A DNA stretch of 64,000 bases from Stutzerimonas stutzeri (GTDB lineage: Bacteria > Pseudomonadota > Gammaproteobacteria > Pseudomonadales > Pseudomonadaceae): the NCBI GenBank assembly GCA_002387205.1, contig DGLA01000005.1, positions 88,850-152,849 of the forward strand, in the 5' to 3' direction. The position numbers were made by a program, and so were the translations under genes. Under the pieces are notes generated by a model. That model ran no database searches. It saw nothing but the letters and a program-made list of their open reading frames with translations, and was not told where the DNA came from. This document shows positions 1 to 7,448 of this stretch, piece after piece (within the stretch, counting starts at the first letter, position 1; every line of letters begins with the position of its first letter).

Positions 1-245
1 GTCGGCAGGCTGCGTACGCCGAAGCGGGCCACGACGTCCTGTTCGATGTCGCAGTTGACCTTGGCCAGCAGCAACTCGCCCTGGTACTCCTCGGTGATCT
101 TTGCCAGCAGCGGCATCAGCGCCTTGCACGGCGCGCACCACTCGGCCCAGAAGTCCACCAGCACCGGCTTGTGAAAGGAGTTTTCCAGCACCAGCTGCTC
201 GAAGTTGGCGCCGGTGACGTCGAATATATGGGGTGTCTGGCTCAT
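1..245 (-). CDS. Thioredoxin-domain protein, N-terminal part (YbbN/CnoX- or TrxA-like)
   Basis: Minus-strand frame starting at the ATG complementary to 243-245 and running off the left edge of the window, so only the first 81 residues are visible. It reads as a thioredoxin fold: a strand ending in LVDFWAEWCAPCK, with the redox pair C37 and C40, followed by the usual helix and the strand LLLAKVNCD. The leading MSQTPHIFDVTGANFEQLVL resembles the Pseudomonas co-chaperone CnoX/YbbN, which carries TPR-like repeats after the thioredoxin domain. That C-terminal part lies outside the window, so YbbN versus plain thioredoxin cannot be settled here. Dithiol chemistry in the cytoplasm is expected from the intact CxxC. 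Confidence 0.85.
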   Translation of the reverse strand, partial: MSQTPHIFDVTGANFEQLVLENSFHKPVLVDFWAEWCAPCKALMPLLAKITEEYQGELLLAKVNCDIEQDVVARFGVRSLP

Positions 246-335
246 TGGCATTCTCGGGATGGGCACGTACGGAAGAGGCGAGCATGTTAAGTGGAGGCGA
301 TCCGATTCGGAAGCAAGGCCGAGCAGTGTCGCCGA

Positions 336-863
336 TCAGCGATTGGCGCCCAGGGCCCAGCTCGCCAGTTCCCGGTAGCGGACGCCGCGCGGCGTGTTTG
401 CGGATTGATAGAGGCCGAAGCGGTCCACAGGCCAATCGAGGGGCGGGGGCAGGGCATCGGGCAAGGCCCGAACGTGGCGCGACAAGGTCACGTGAGGCAG
501 GAATGGCCGCGCGTCCAGCGCCACACCGCGCGCAGCCAGACCTGCATGCAGCTGCGCGACGAGTTGATCCAGTTGTGAGGGGCGTCGCCCCGGAACCAGG
601 CAGGCGTAATCCTTGCCAATCATCTGAAGCCGGTCGAGCTGCAGGGCAAAGGCATCGATGCTTAGTTCAGCCGCGAGCTGCTTCAAGCTTTCCAGGGCGT
701 CTTGGGGCTGGTTGCCGAGAAAGGCGAGGGTCAGGTGCAGGTTCGCCTGCGCAACGGGGCGCCCTTCGATGCCGACACTGTCGCGCCAGCAGCCGATCGC
801 TTCGGCCAGCTGGGCTGGGCAGGGCAGGGCGAAGAACAGGCGCATTGGTTTTCCGGTCGACAT
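336..863 (-). CDS. thpR: RNA 2',3'-cyclic phosphodiesterase (ThpR/LigT, 2H family)
   Basis: A 175-residue protein if translation starts at the ATG of MSTGKPMRLFFALP; the open frame continues upstream, but that part lacks family character and overlaps the neighbouring methyltransferase. Both HxT motifs of the 2H phosphoesterase superfamily are present, HLTL (H43, T45) and HVTL (H124, T126). These catalyse hydrolysis of 2',3'-cyclic phosphate ends of RNA to 2'-phosphates, and the reverse ligation in vitro. Length matches bacterial ThpR (about 175-180 residues). It sits downstream of the methyltransferase on the same strand, with a 46-base gap once this start is used. Soluble, no signal peptide. 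Confidence 0.88.
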   Translation of the reverse strand: MSTGKPMRLFFALPCPAQLAEAIGCWRDSVGIEGRPVAQANLHLTLAFLGNQPQDALESLKQLAAELSIDAFALQLDRLQMIGKDYACLVPGRRPSQLDQLVAQLHAGLAARGVALDARPFLPHVTLSRHVRALPDALPPPLDWPVDRFGLYQSANTPRGVRYRELASWALGANR

Positions 864-909
864 GTCGTGCTCCTGCAGCGGGCGGCCTGATCGATCGGGC
901 CGGCGCATA

Positions 910-1593
910 TCAGCACATTGCAGCCAGCCCCTCGGCAGCTGCACGTCTGGCGTGGTAGAGGCTGACCCGACGAAACTCCGCTGGCTCGGCCAGATCCGGC
1001 CAGGTGCAGGCGTCGAGGATATCCAGCCTTTGATACAGCGGATGGTTGAAGTCACGGACACGGGAGTCAGCGACCAGCGCCACCTGACCGCGGCTCAGGA
1101 ACTGATCCAGCAAGGGCAGGTTGGCGCGGTCGTAGAGCACGTCGGCCACGACGACGAGGTCGTAGCGGTCGGTCTCGGCGAAGAAATCATCCGAATAGTT
1201 GAGCTGAACACCATTGAGCTCCGCATTCGCACGGCAGGCGGCAAGCGCCAGCGGATCGAGGTCACAGGCAACCACTTCGGCCGCGCCGGCCCTGGCAGCG
1301 GCGATGGCGGCAACGCCCGATCCCGCCCCGAAATCCAGCACGCGCTTGCCGCGCACCCACTCCGGTCGGTCGGCCAGCCAGCGGGCCAGCACCAGGCCGC
1401 TGGCCCAGCAGAAGCACCAGTAAGGTGGCTCCTCGAGAATCCGCCGGGTTTCCTCCGGGCTGAATGCGCGGTCCATGTTGGCCGCGTCGATCAGCCATAG
1501 CCGGATATCGGTGCCTGGTAGCGCCTCGGCAGTGAGGGATGCGTCGCCGAGCAGCTCGGTAAGCGCCTGCTGCAGGACCGCAGGGGCATTCAA
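910..1593 (-). CDS. Class I SAM-dependent methyltransferase (ETFB/Nnt1-like)
   Basis: A 227-residue protein with the Rossmann-fold SAM-binding glycine loop VLDFGAGSGVAAIAA near residue 85, an acidic strand-2 end (VVACDLDPLAL) and the motif DLVVVADVLYD. The fold and the N-terminal segment with EEPPYWCFCWASG resemble the methyltransferase group annotated as nicotinamide N-methyltransferase-like or electron-transfer-flavoprotein-beta lysine methyltransferase-like. The true substrate cannot be read from sequence. Its ATG overlaps the stop codon of the upstream lipoprotein gene (ATGA-type overlap at 1590-1593), so the two are translationally coupled, with thpR following. Confidence 0.75.
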   Translation of the reverse strand: MNAPAVLQQALTELLGDASLTAEALPGTDIRLWLIDAANMDRAFSPEETRRILEEPPYWCFCWASGLVLARWLADRPEWVRGKRVLDFGAGSGVAAIAAARAGAAEVVACDLDPLALAACRANAELNGVQLNYSDDFFAETDRYDLVVVADVLYDRANLPLLDQFLSRGQVALVADSRVRDFNHPLYQRLDILDACTWPDLAEPAEFRRVSLYHARRAAAEGLAAMC

Positions 1594-2018
1594 GGCGCAG
1601 GTACCAGATGCAGCGGGCCCAGGGACTGGCTGGCCGGGCTGGCCACGCGCACTGCCGGCAGGCGCATGATCAACTGCCCAGAGCGGGTCACGCGTCCGCG
1701 CAGCTCGACATCCTGGCCCTTGGGGAATTTCTCGGCGTTGAACCTGAGAATGAAGGGCAGCTCGGTGCCCCGGCCCTGCAGCTGTACATTGCTCAGCAGC
1801 CGGTCCGGCTGGTCGCGGCGGTTGACCTCCAGCAGTGCCAGCTCGACCTGGCTGTCCGCCGGTACGCCAAGAAGGCTGCCATGCAGTTCATGCATTGGGG
1901 AAACCTCCAGCGGTGGCTCCTCGAATGTGACGGGGGCGGTTGGGCGCTGGGATTGCTCGCTTGAACAACCAGCGACCAACAGCAGCAGGGCGGGCAGGAC
2001 AAAGGGGCGTAACTGCAC
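1590..2018 (-). CDS. YbaY-family lipoprotein
   Basis: 142 residues from a GTG start (VQLRPFVLP). The N-terminus is a lipoprotein signal: a short basic start, a hydrophobic run LPALLLLVAGC and a lipobox whose Cys should be acylated after cleavage by signal peptidase II. The rest is a single beta-rich domain (ELHGSLLGVPADSQVELALLEV...), typical of the YbaY / type III secretion pilotin-like (YscW) family, whose role outside secretion systems is unknown. The open frame extends 46 codons upstream of the GTG, but that part is not protein-like and runs into the nrdR region. First gene of the minus-strand group lipoprotein-methyltransferase-thpR. Confidence 0.72.
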   Translation of the reverse strand: MQLRPFVLPALLLLVAGCSSEQSQRPTAPVTFEEPPLEVSPMHELHGSLLGVPADSQVELALLEVNRRDQPDRLLSNVQLQGRGTELPFILRFNAEKFPKGQDVELRGRVTRSGQLIMRLPAVRVASPASQSLGPLHLVPAP

Positions 2019-2073
2019 GGACGGCTCCAGAAATAAGGTTGATGCGCGCCTGTATAGCAACAATCCGCTCGAT

Positions 2074-2101
2074 TTGTCTTGCCGGCGGGATGCGCTACCA
2101 T
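2074..2101 (+). promoter_or_regulatory. Putative sigma-70 promoter of nrdR
   Basis: TTGTCT (2074-2079), a 16-base spacer and TACCAT (2096-2101) lie 30 bases upstream of the nrdR ATG in the region shared with the divergent lipoprotein gene. Both hexamers are fair matches to the -35 and -10 consensus. Inferred from sequence alone. Confidence 0.35.
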
Positions 2102-2131
2102 GGCCGTCCCGACGTCTGACAGCTCTAGCCC

Positions 2132-2599
2132 ATGCATTGTCCCTTCTGTGGTGCACATGACACCAAAGTCATCGACTCGCGCCTGGTGGCCGAGGGCGAT
2201 CAGGTGCGCCGTCGCCGTGAATGCCTCGCCTGTGGTGAGCGTTTCACCACCTTCGAGACCGCCGAACTGGTGATGCCCAGGCTGATCAAGCAGGACGGCA
2301 GCCGGCAGCCGTTCGACGAGGAAAAGCTGCGTGCCGGCATGCAGCGCGCACTGGAAAAGCGCCCGGTCAGCGTCGAGCGCCTCGAAGAAGCCATCGCCCA
2401 CATCAAGCATCGCCTGCGAGCTACTGGCGAACGGGAGATAAAGTCGCGCGTGCTGGGCGAGCTGGTGATGGTCGAATTGCAGAAGCTCGACGAGGTCGCC
2501 TATATCCGCTTCGCGTCGGTTTATCGCCGTTTTCAGGATCTCAACGAGTTCCGCGAGGAAATCGAGCGCCTGTCCCGCGAGCCTGCAAAAACCGAATGA
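2132..2599 (+). CDS. nrdR: Transcriptional repressor NrdR
   Basis: 155 residues, the usual NrdR length. The N-terminal zinc ribbon is complete (C3, C6, C31, C34), with the basic patch RRRRE between the pairs, followed by an ATP-cone domain from about residue 47 (PRLIKQDGSRQPFDEEKL). NrdR represses ribonucleotide reductase operons by binding NrdR boxes when the ATP cone is loaded with dATP/ATP. No nrd genes occur in this window, so its targets lie elsewhere. Its stop overlaps the ribD ATG (ATGA at 2596-2599), the common nrdR-ribD arrangement in gammaproteobacteria. Confidence 0.97.
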   Translation: MHCPFCGAHDTKVIDSRLVAEGDQVRRRRECLACGERFTTFETAELVMPRLIKQDGSRQPFDEEKLRAGMQRALEKRPVSVERLEEAIAHIKHRLRATGEREIKSRVLGELVMVELQKLDEVAYIRFASVYRRFQDLNEFREEIERLSREPAKTE

Positions 2600-3705
2600 G
2601 CACCAACGACCACGGCTGGATGGCCCTGGCGCTGCAGCTGGCGCGCCGGGGGCTGTACTCCACGCACCCCAATCCCCGGGTCGGCTGCGTCATCGTCAAG
2701 GATGATGAATTGATTGGTGAGGGCTGGCATGTGCGTGCCGGCGAGCCACATGCGGAAGTCCACGCGTTGCGCCAGGCCGGCGAGCGCGCTCGTGGCGCAA
2801 CCGCCTACGTCACCCTTGAACCCTGCAGCCATCATGGACGCACGCCGCCCTGTGCCGACGCCCTGGTCAAGGCCGGCGTCGGTCGTGTCGTCGCGGCCAT
2901 GCAGGACCCCAACCCCCAGGTGGCCGGGCGTGGGCTCGAACGCTTGCGCAGCGTTGGTATCGAGGTGGCAAGCGGGGTGCTGGAAAGCGAGGCCCGGGCA
3001 CTGAACGTCGGCTTCATCAAGCGCATGGAAACCGGCCTGCCATACCTGCGGGCAAAGCTCGCCATGAGCCTGGATGGCCGTACCGCCATGGCCAGCGGAG
3101 AAAGCCAGTGGATCACCGGGCCTGCTGCGCGCGCCGAGGTCCAGCGCCTGCGGGCGAGATCGAGCCTGGTCCTGACTGGCGCGGACACGGTGTTGATGGA
3201 CAAGGCGCGTCTGACTGTCCGTGCCGCAGAGCTGGGACTGGATGCTGAAATGACCGCGCTCGCCATGGGACGCCAGCCGCTGCGGGTGCTGGTCGATGGT
3301 CAACTGCGCGTGCCACTGGATGCGCCGTTCTTCCGGGCGGGGCCGGCATTGGTGGCAAGCAGCCGTTCCGACCCGGCTGCGGCTTACGAAGCAGCGGGCC
3401 ACGAATTGCTGACATCCATGAACGAAGCGGGGCGTGTGGATTTGCACGGTTTGCTACGCGAGCTTGCGGCTCGCGGTGCCAACGAGGTGCTGCTCGAGGC
3501 AGGCCCGCGGCTGGCCGGCGCCTTCGCTGCCCTTGGGCTTATCGACGAATACCAGATATTCGTTGCTGCCAAGTTTCTCGGCTCCTCGGCCCGACCGTTG
3601 CTCGATCTGCCGCTTGAGCGCATGAGCGAGGCGCCTGAGCTTGTGATCAAGGACATGCGCGCGGTCGGCGCTGACTGGAAAATCATCGCCGTACCGCGCG
3701 CTTGA
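2596..3705 (+). CDS. ribD: Bifunctional pyrimidine deaminase/reductase RibD
   Basis: 369 residues with the two expected domains. The N-terminal cytidine-deaminase-like domain carries the zinc site HAE (H52) and PCSHHGRTPPC (C77, C86). The C-terminal reductase domain begins near residue 147 (LRAKLAMSLDGRTA) and has the NADPH-binding features of the dihydrofolate-reductase-like fold. RibD performs steps two and three of riboflavin synthesis, converting the GTP cyclohydrolase II product to 5-amino-6-ribitylaminouracil 5'-phosphate. It is coupled to nrdR by a 4-base overlap. The FMN riboswitch lies downstream, so ribD is not under that riboswitch. Confidence 0.97.
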   Translation: MSTNDHGWMALALQLARRGLYSTHPNPRVGCVIVKDDELIGEGWHVRAGEPHAEVHALRQAGERARGATAYVTLEPCSHHGRTPPCADALVKAGVGRVVAAMQDPNPQVAGRGLERLRSVGIEVASGVLESEARALNVGFIKRMETGLPYLRAKLAMSLDGRTAMASGESQWITGPAARAEVQRLRARSSLVLTGADTVLMDKARLTVRAAELGLDAEMTALAMGRQPLRVLVDGQLRVPLDAPFFRAGPALVASSRSDPAAAYEAAGHELLTSMNEAGRVDLHGLLRELAARGANEVLLEAGPRLAGAFAALGLIDEYQIFVAAKFLGSSARPLLDLPLERMSEAPELVIKDMRAVGADWKIIAVPRA

Positions 3706-3767
3706 CCTGTTCCGCTCTCTGCGCCAGAGCCTGTCCGGACGCAGCATCCCGCCATGACCCTTGCTGG

Positions 3768-4535
3768 CTAGTTCACGGGCCTTAGGCCGTTGTGGTCCAG
3801 CTTGGCGCGACGCTTGTTGGCGCCCAGCAGCGCACGTGCCATCAGGCTTTCGTGATGGGGGTTGCCAAAGTGCAACAGGATGGTGGCGCGCAGCATTGCC
3901 GGATCGCATTCATCATTGGCATGCAGGCTTCGGTAACCGGAGAACAGGTAGAGATTTCCCGGCACTAGCTTCAGGCGAATCGGCTTGAGTCAGCCACGTC
4001 GCACCGCCAGCGCGACCAGCTTCTGGCTGACGGTGTTATGCAGGATGGCCTTCTCGATCACGTTGCGCAGCGCATTGAAGCGGATGCGCCGCAGGTTGGG
4101 GAAAATCAGCAGATCGCCGCAGTGCTCGCCCTCGGTCGGAATGATCAGCGGAAGCAGCGCAGTGACGGCCGTGGCATCGAAGTGGTAGAAGTGCGATTGC
4201 TTGAGCCCGCTTCGGCCCTGCAGACAGCGAATCACCGGAAAGATCTGCTCCGTCGCGACAGGCTCGCGTCCCGCCTGGATTCGATAGAGCTCGCTCAGAC
4301 GTTCCTTGAATGGCGCGGCCAGGGCCAGCGAACCCGCCAGGCTGTCCTGTAGCGCTTCGATGCCATGGATGCAGAAATACTCGCCGCCACGGCTGGCAGC
4401 CTGCAGCTCGACGTAGGCGCGAGCCCGGTCAAGCTCCTCGGGCGAAATATAGTATTCGATGACTGCAAAGCCGTTGCGGTCAATATCGGCCGCCTGCGCG
4501 GCAGCCGAGGTATCCATAGCCGTAAACCCTGACAT
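3768..4535 (-). pseudogene. Phytanoyl-CoA dioxygenase-like gene interrupted by an in-frame TGA
   Basis: From the ATG at 4533-4535 (MSGFTAMDTS, with AGAGGG a few bases upstream) the frame codes for a PhyH-type Fe(II)/2-oxoglutarate oxygenase. It shows NGFAVIEYYISPEEL near the start and the metal-binding HFD motif in SHFYHFDATAV. A TGA at 3990-3992 stops it. In exactly the same frame the protein continues as LKPIRLKLVPGNLYLFSGYRSLHAND and on to a second stop at 3768. The distal Fe-binding His and the 2-oxoglutarate Arg of this family are expected in that tail (YRSLH). Translation ending at the TGA would therefore lack the active site. A CGA-to-TGA change is the simplest origin (inference). An alternative ATG lies at 4541. 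Substrate unknown. Confidence 0.7.
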
Positions 4536-4541
4536 ACCCAT

Positions 4542-4870
4542 CCCTCTCGGCACAGTTAAGGTTCGGAGCGTTCGTCCTGATCGTTTCCTGATCGGCGCGG
4601 AGTCGGCGAAACGGCGAGCTGACCCTGATTCGGCGTGTCGGTACGAAGAAATGCGGAGTGACGTTCCATCCTGATCGTCTTGCGCTGCATCGCCACGCTG
4701 TGACATCCGATCTGGTGCCGAGGGGCGATGCGATGCGTATGGACAAACAAGCGTAACGGGAGTTGCAGTGATGTAAAAAAATGTTTCTCCGGTCCGCTCA
4801 CGATCAAACGGATCTTTGCCGGCTGCAGAACCGCCCCATCTGTGGTAAAAACTGCGCCGGGCCTGAAAGG
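4542..4870. other. Intergenic region before the FMN riboswitch
   Basis: About 330 bases between the minus-strand dioxygenase start and the plus-strand riboswitch. It must hold both divergent promoters. I see no convincing coding frame, and no -35/-10 pair good enough to assign. The stretch just before the aptamer (TTGCCG ... TGTGGTAAAA, 4816-4850) is the most promoter-like part. Confidence 0.4.
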
Positions 4871-4873
4871 CCC

Positions 4874-5018
4874 ACGTTCTCAGGGCGGGGTGCGATTCCC
4901 CACCGGCGGTAATGGTGCCGTTATGTGCCTAGCCCGCGAGCGCTTGTCTCCGACAAGGTCAGCAGACCCGGTGTGATTCCGGGGCCGACGGTATAGTCCG
5001 GATGAGAGAGAGCGGGAT
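4874..5018 (+). ncRNA. FMN riboswitch (RFN element)
   Basis: The conserved RFN blocks are all readable in order: TTCTCAGGGCGGGGTG, ATTCCCCACCGGCGGTAAT, AGCCCGCGAGCG, GGTCAGCAGACCCGGTG and GCCGACGGTATAGTCCGGATG followed by AGAGAG. It lies about 120 bases upstream of ribE in the sense direction. Known FMN riboswitches bind FMN and lower expression of riboflavin genes. Here the downstream sequence forms a Shine-Dalgarno-masking hairpin and not an obvious terminator, which suggests control of translation (inference). Confidence 0.97.
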
Positions 5019-5073
5019 GCCTCGACGGGCGCCTTTCGTGCGCGCGTCTACTCCCTCTATCGATCTGCAGCGC

Positions 5074-5095
5074 CCTGTTTTATCCAAAACAGGAG
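5074..5095 (+). promoter_or_regulatory. Hairpin masking a Shine-Dalgarno sequence between riboswitch and ribE
   Basis: CCTGTTTT (5074-5081), loop ATCC, AAAACAGG (5086-5093) form a perfect 8-bp hairpin. Its 3' arm includes the first three bases of AGGAG (5091-5095), the ribosome-binding site of the leader ORF at 5104. No T-tract follows, so it does not read as a terminator. It is a plausible riboswitch expression platform that hides the ribosome-binding site. Confidence 0.5.
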
Positions 5096-5103
5096 TTCGT
5101 CAT

Positions 5104-5154
5104 ATGCATCGTTTCAACAGCCTTCCGCGGGAGGCCGTATGTTCACAGGAATAA
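5104..5154 (+). CDS. Possible 16-codon leader ORF overlapping the ribE start
   Basis: ATG at 5104 preceded by AGGAG with 8-base spacing, reading MHRFNSLPREAVCSQE and stopping at TAA 5152-5154. This is 13 bases inside ribE and in another frame. The ribE ATG (5139) lies within it and has its own GGGAGG only 4-5 bases upstream. The arrangement would allow translational coupling of ribE to the leader, which itself sits behind a hairpin-masked ribosome-binding site. There is no evidence that the peptide has a function of its own. This rests on start, spacing and overlap only. Confidence 0.35.
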   Translation: MHRFNSLPREAVCSQE

Positions 5155-5807
5155 TCGAATCCATCGGCACCATCGGAGCCATGACGCCCAAGGGCGGCGA
5201 CGTTCGCGTGCTGGTCGAGACCGGCAAGCTGGATCTGGCCGACGTCAAGCTGGGCGACAGCATCGCGGTCAATGGCGTTTGTCTGACAGCGGTCGAGCTG
5301 CCGGGCAATGGCTTCTGGGCCGATGTCAGCCGCGAGACACTGGCGCGTACGGCCTTCGTTGACCTCAAGACCGGCAGCCGGGTAAATCTGGAAAAGGCAC
5401 TGACGCCGACCAGCCGCCTCGGCGGGCACCTGGTCAGTGGCCACGTAGATGGGGTCGGCGAAGTCGTATCGCGGGAAGAGAACGCCCGCGCCGTGCAGTT
5501 CCGCATCCGCGCGCCACGCGAGTTGGCCAAGTACATCGCGCTCAAGGGCTCGATAACGGTCGACGGTACGAGTCTGACGGTCAACGCGGTCAATGGCGCC
5601 GAGTTCGAGCTCACCATCGTGCCGCACACCCTGGCCGAAACCATCATGGTCGACTACCGCCCCGGGCGGAAGGTGAATCTGGAAGTGGACCTGCTGGCGC
5701 GTTACCTGGAGCGCCTGCTGATGGGCGACAAGGCGGCCGAGCCTGATGCCTCCGGTCTGACGGAAAGCTTTCTCGCCGAACACGGCTATCTGCACCCTGC
5801 TCGGTAA
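5139..5807 (+). CDS. ribE: Riboflavin synthase, alpha chain
   Basis: 222 residues made of two similar lumazine-binding beta-barrel repeats. The first begins MFTGIIESIG and the second near residue 98 (HLVSGHVDGVGEV). The catalytic N-terminal MFTGI and the repeated S/NGVCLTAVE - DGTSLTVNAV elements are all present. It dismutates two 6,7-dimethyl-8-ribityllumazine molecules into riboflavin and 5-amino-6-ribitylaminouracil. It is the first full gene after the FMN riboswitch, followed 20 bases later by ribBA, and is probably co-transcribed with ribBA and ribH. Also called ribC in some genomes. Confidence 0.97.
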   Translation: MFTGIIESIGTIGAMTPKGGDVRVLVETGKLDLADVKLGDSIAVNGVCLTAVELPGNGFWADVSRETLARTAFVDLKTGSRVNLEKALTPTSRLGGHLVSGHVDGVGEVVSREENARAVQFRIRAPRELAKYIALKGSITVDGTSLTVNAVNGAEFELTIVPHTLAETIMVDYRPGRKVNLEVDLLARYLERLLMGDKAAEPDASGLTESFLAEHGYLHPAR

Positions 5808-5827
5808 AAGAATAGAAGGATTGCCAA

Positions 5828-6907
5828 ATGGCCCTGAACACCGCTGAAGAACTGATCGAAGACATCCGCGCCGGCAAGATGGTCATCCTCATGGATGACG
5901 AGGACCGCGAGAACGAAGGCGACATCATCGTCGCCTCTGAATGCGTGACCGCCGAGCACATCAACTTCATGGCCCGCTTCGCCCGCGGCCTGATCTGCAT
6001 GCCGATGACGCGCGAGCGCTGTGAAACCCTGCAGTTGCCGCTGATGGCACCGCGCAACGGTTCGGGTTTCGGCACCAAGTTCACCGTTTCCATCGAGGCT
6101 GCGGTCGGCGTGACCACCGGCATCTCCGCCGCCGACCGGGCGCGTACCGTGCAGGCCGCCGTGGCTAAGAATGCCGTGGCCGAAGACATCGTCAGCCCCG
6201 GTCATATCTTTCCGCTTATGGCGCAACCTGGCGGCGTCCTGGCGCGCGCCGGGCACACCGAAGCGGCCTGCGACCTGGCCCGCATGGCCGGTTTCGAGCC
6301 GTCTGGGGTGATCTGCGAAATCATGAATGACGACGGCACCATGGCGCGCCGCCCGGAACTTGAACTCTTCGCTGAACAGCACGGGTTGAAGATCGGCACC
6401 ATCGCCGACCTGATCCACTACCGCATGATCCACGAGCGCACCGTCGAGCGGGTGTCCGAGCAGCCTCTTGAAACCGAGTTGGGCCAGTTCAGCCTGGTCA
6501 CCTACCGCGATGGCGTGGAAGACACCGTGCACATGGCCCTGACTCGCGGCGAGATTTCGCCGGAAGAGCCAACCCTGGTTCGCGTACACAACATGGAGCC
6601 ACTGCGCGACCTGCTGATGGTCACGGTGCCGGGTCGCTGGAGCCTGCGTGCCGCAATGAGCGAAGTGGCGAAGGCCGGCAGCGGCGTGGTGTTGTTGCTC
6701 GGCAATCCGCTGACAGGACCGCAGTTGCTGGCTCAGCTCAACCGCCAGCAGTCGCCGACGCCCGCGACCTACAGCACCGTGGGTGCCGGTTCGCAGATTC
6801 TTCGCGACCTCGGCGTGCGCAAGATGCGCCTGATGAGTTCGCCGATGAAGTTCAACGCGATATCCGGCTTCGACCTGGAAGTTGTAGAATACTTGCCCGC
6901 CGAATAA
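5828..6907 (+). CDS. ribBA: RibBA: DHBP synthase with degenerate GTP cyclohydrolase II-like domain
   Basis: 359 residues. The N-terminal 3,4-dihydroxy-2-butanone-4-phosphate synthase domain (about 1-200) is intact, with the acidic metal/substrate loop MDDEDRENEGD and the GHIFPL and GHTEAACDL segments. The C-terminal domain (about 205-355) aligns with GTP cyclohydrolase II in outline. However, the zinc-binding segment that should read SECLTGD..RCDCG is replaced by VRVHNMEPLRDLLMVTV, with no cysteines. It is unlikely to bind zinc or open GTP. The stand-alone RibA at 10334 keeps the motif and should supply that first step. DHBP synthase activity, supplying the four-carbon unit for lumazine, is expected. 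Confidence 0.93.
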   Translation: MALNTAEELIEDIRAGKMVILMDDEDRENEGDIIVASECVTAEHINFMARFARGLICMPMTRERCETLQLPLMAPRNGSGFGTKFTVSIEAAVGVTTGISAADRARTVQAAVAKNAVAEDIVSPGHIFPLMAQPGGVLARAGHTEAACDLARMAGFEPSGVICEIMNDDGTMARRPELELFAEQHGLKIGTIADLIHYRMIHERTVERVSEQPLETELGQFSLVTYRDGVEDTVHMALTRGEISPEEPTLVRVHNMEPLRDLLMVTVPGRWSLRAAMSEVAKAGSGVVLLLGNPLTGPQLLAQLNRQQSPTPATYSTVGAGSQILRDLGVRKMRLMSSPMKFNAISGFDLEVVEYLPAE

Positions 6908-6917
6908 GTGATGCCAG

Positions 6918-6951
6918 GGCGCCGCGACGAAACGCGGCGCCTTCGTTCTTT
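6918..6951 (+). terminator. Terminator-like hairpin between ribBA and ribH
   Basis: Perfect 9-bp stem GGCGCCGCG / CGCGGCGCC with loop ACGAAA, followed by the U-rich run TTCGTTCTTT. It lies in the 64-base gap between ribBA and ribH. The U-run is imperfect, so it may act as a partial terminator or a stabilising 3' hairpin that sets the ribH to ribBA ratio. Confidence 0.5.
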
Positions 6952-6971
6952 AAAGAGATGAGAAACCACCT

Positions 6972-7448
6972 ATGACACTGAAGACCATCGAAGGTACCTT
7001 CATCGCCCCGCAGGGCAAGTTTGCCCTGGTCGTTGGCCGCTTCAACAGCTTCGTTGTCGAGAGCCTGGTAAGCGGCGCCGTCGATGCGCTGGTGCGCCAC
7101 GGCATCGCTGAGGACGCCATCACCATCATCCGCGCACCGGGTGCCTTCGAGATTCCGCTGGTCGCGCAGAAGGTCGCACAGCAAGGCGAATACGACGCCA
7201 TCATCGCCCTCGGCGCGGTCATTCGTGGCGGCACCCCGCACTTCGAATACGTGGCTGGTGAATGCACCAAGGGCCTGTCGCAGGTTTCCATGGAGTTCGG
7301 CGTGCCGGTGGCATTTGGCGTGCTGACCGTCGACTCCATCGAGCAGGCTATCGAGCGCTCCGGCACCAAGGCCGGCAACAAGGGCGCCGAAGCTGCACTG
7401 TCCGCGCTTGAAATGGTAAGTCTGCTGGCGCAGCTGGAGGGCAAGTGA
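6972..7448 (+). CDS. ribH: 6,7-dimethyl-8-ribityllumazine synthase
   Basis: 158 residues, typical of RibH. It has the family motifs FNSFVVESLV near the N-terminus, RAPGAFEIP, ALGAVIRGGTPHFEYV (substrate and phosphate contacts with the catalytic His) and GVLTVDSIEQA. It condenses DHBP with 5-amino-6-ribitylaminouracil, usually as a pentamer or 60-subunit capsid in the cytoplasm. Its stop codon overlaps the GTG start of nusB (GTGA, 7445-7448), so the pair is translationally coupled, a common bacterial ribH-nusB arrangement. Confidence 0.97.
   Translation: MTLKTIEGTFIAPQGKFALVVGRFNSFVVESLVSGAVDALVRHGIAEDAITIIRAPGAFEIPLVAQKVAQQGEYDAIIALGAVIRGGTPHFEYVAGECTKGLSQVSMEFGVPVAFGVLTVDSIEQAIERSGTKAGNKGAEAALSALEMVSLLAQLEGK

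Noticed and set aside
910..1061. Upstream extension of thpR into the methyltransferase gene
   Set aside because: The extension overlaps the neighbouring gene in another frame and has no homology character; the ATG at 863 gives the standard 175-residue protein.
3988..4010. TGA in the dioxygenase as a selenocysteine codon
   Set aside because: The family is not known to use selenocysteine, the residue position is not a catalytic one, and I see no convincing SECIS-like hairpin just downstream.
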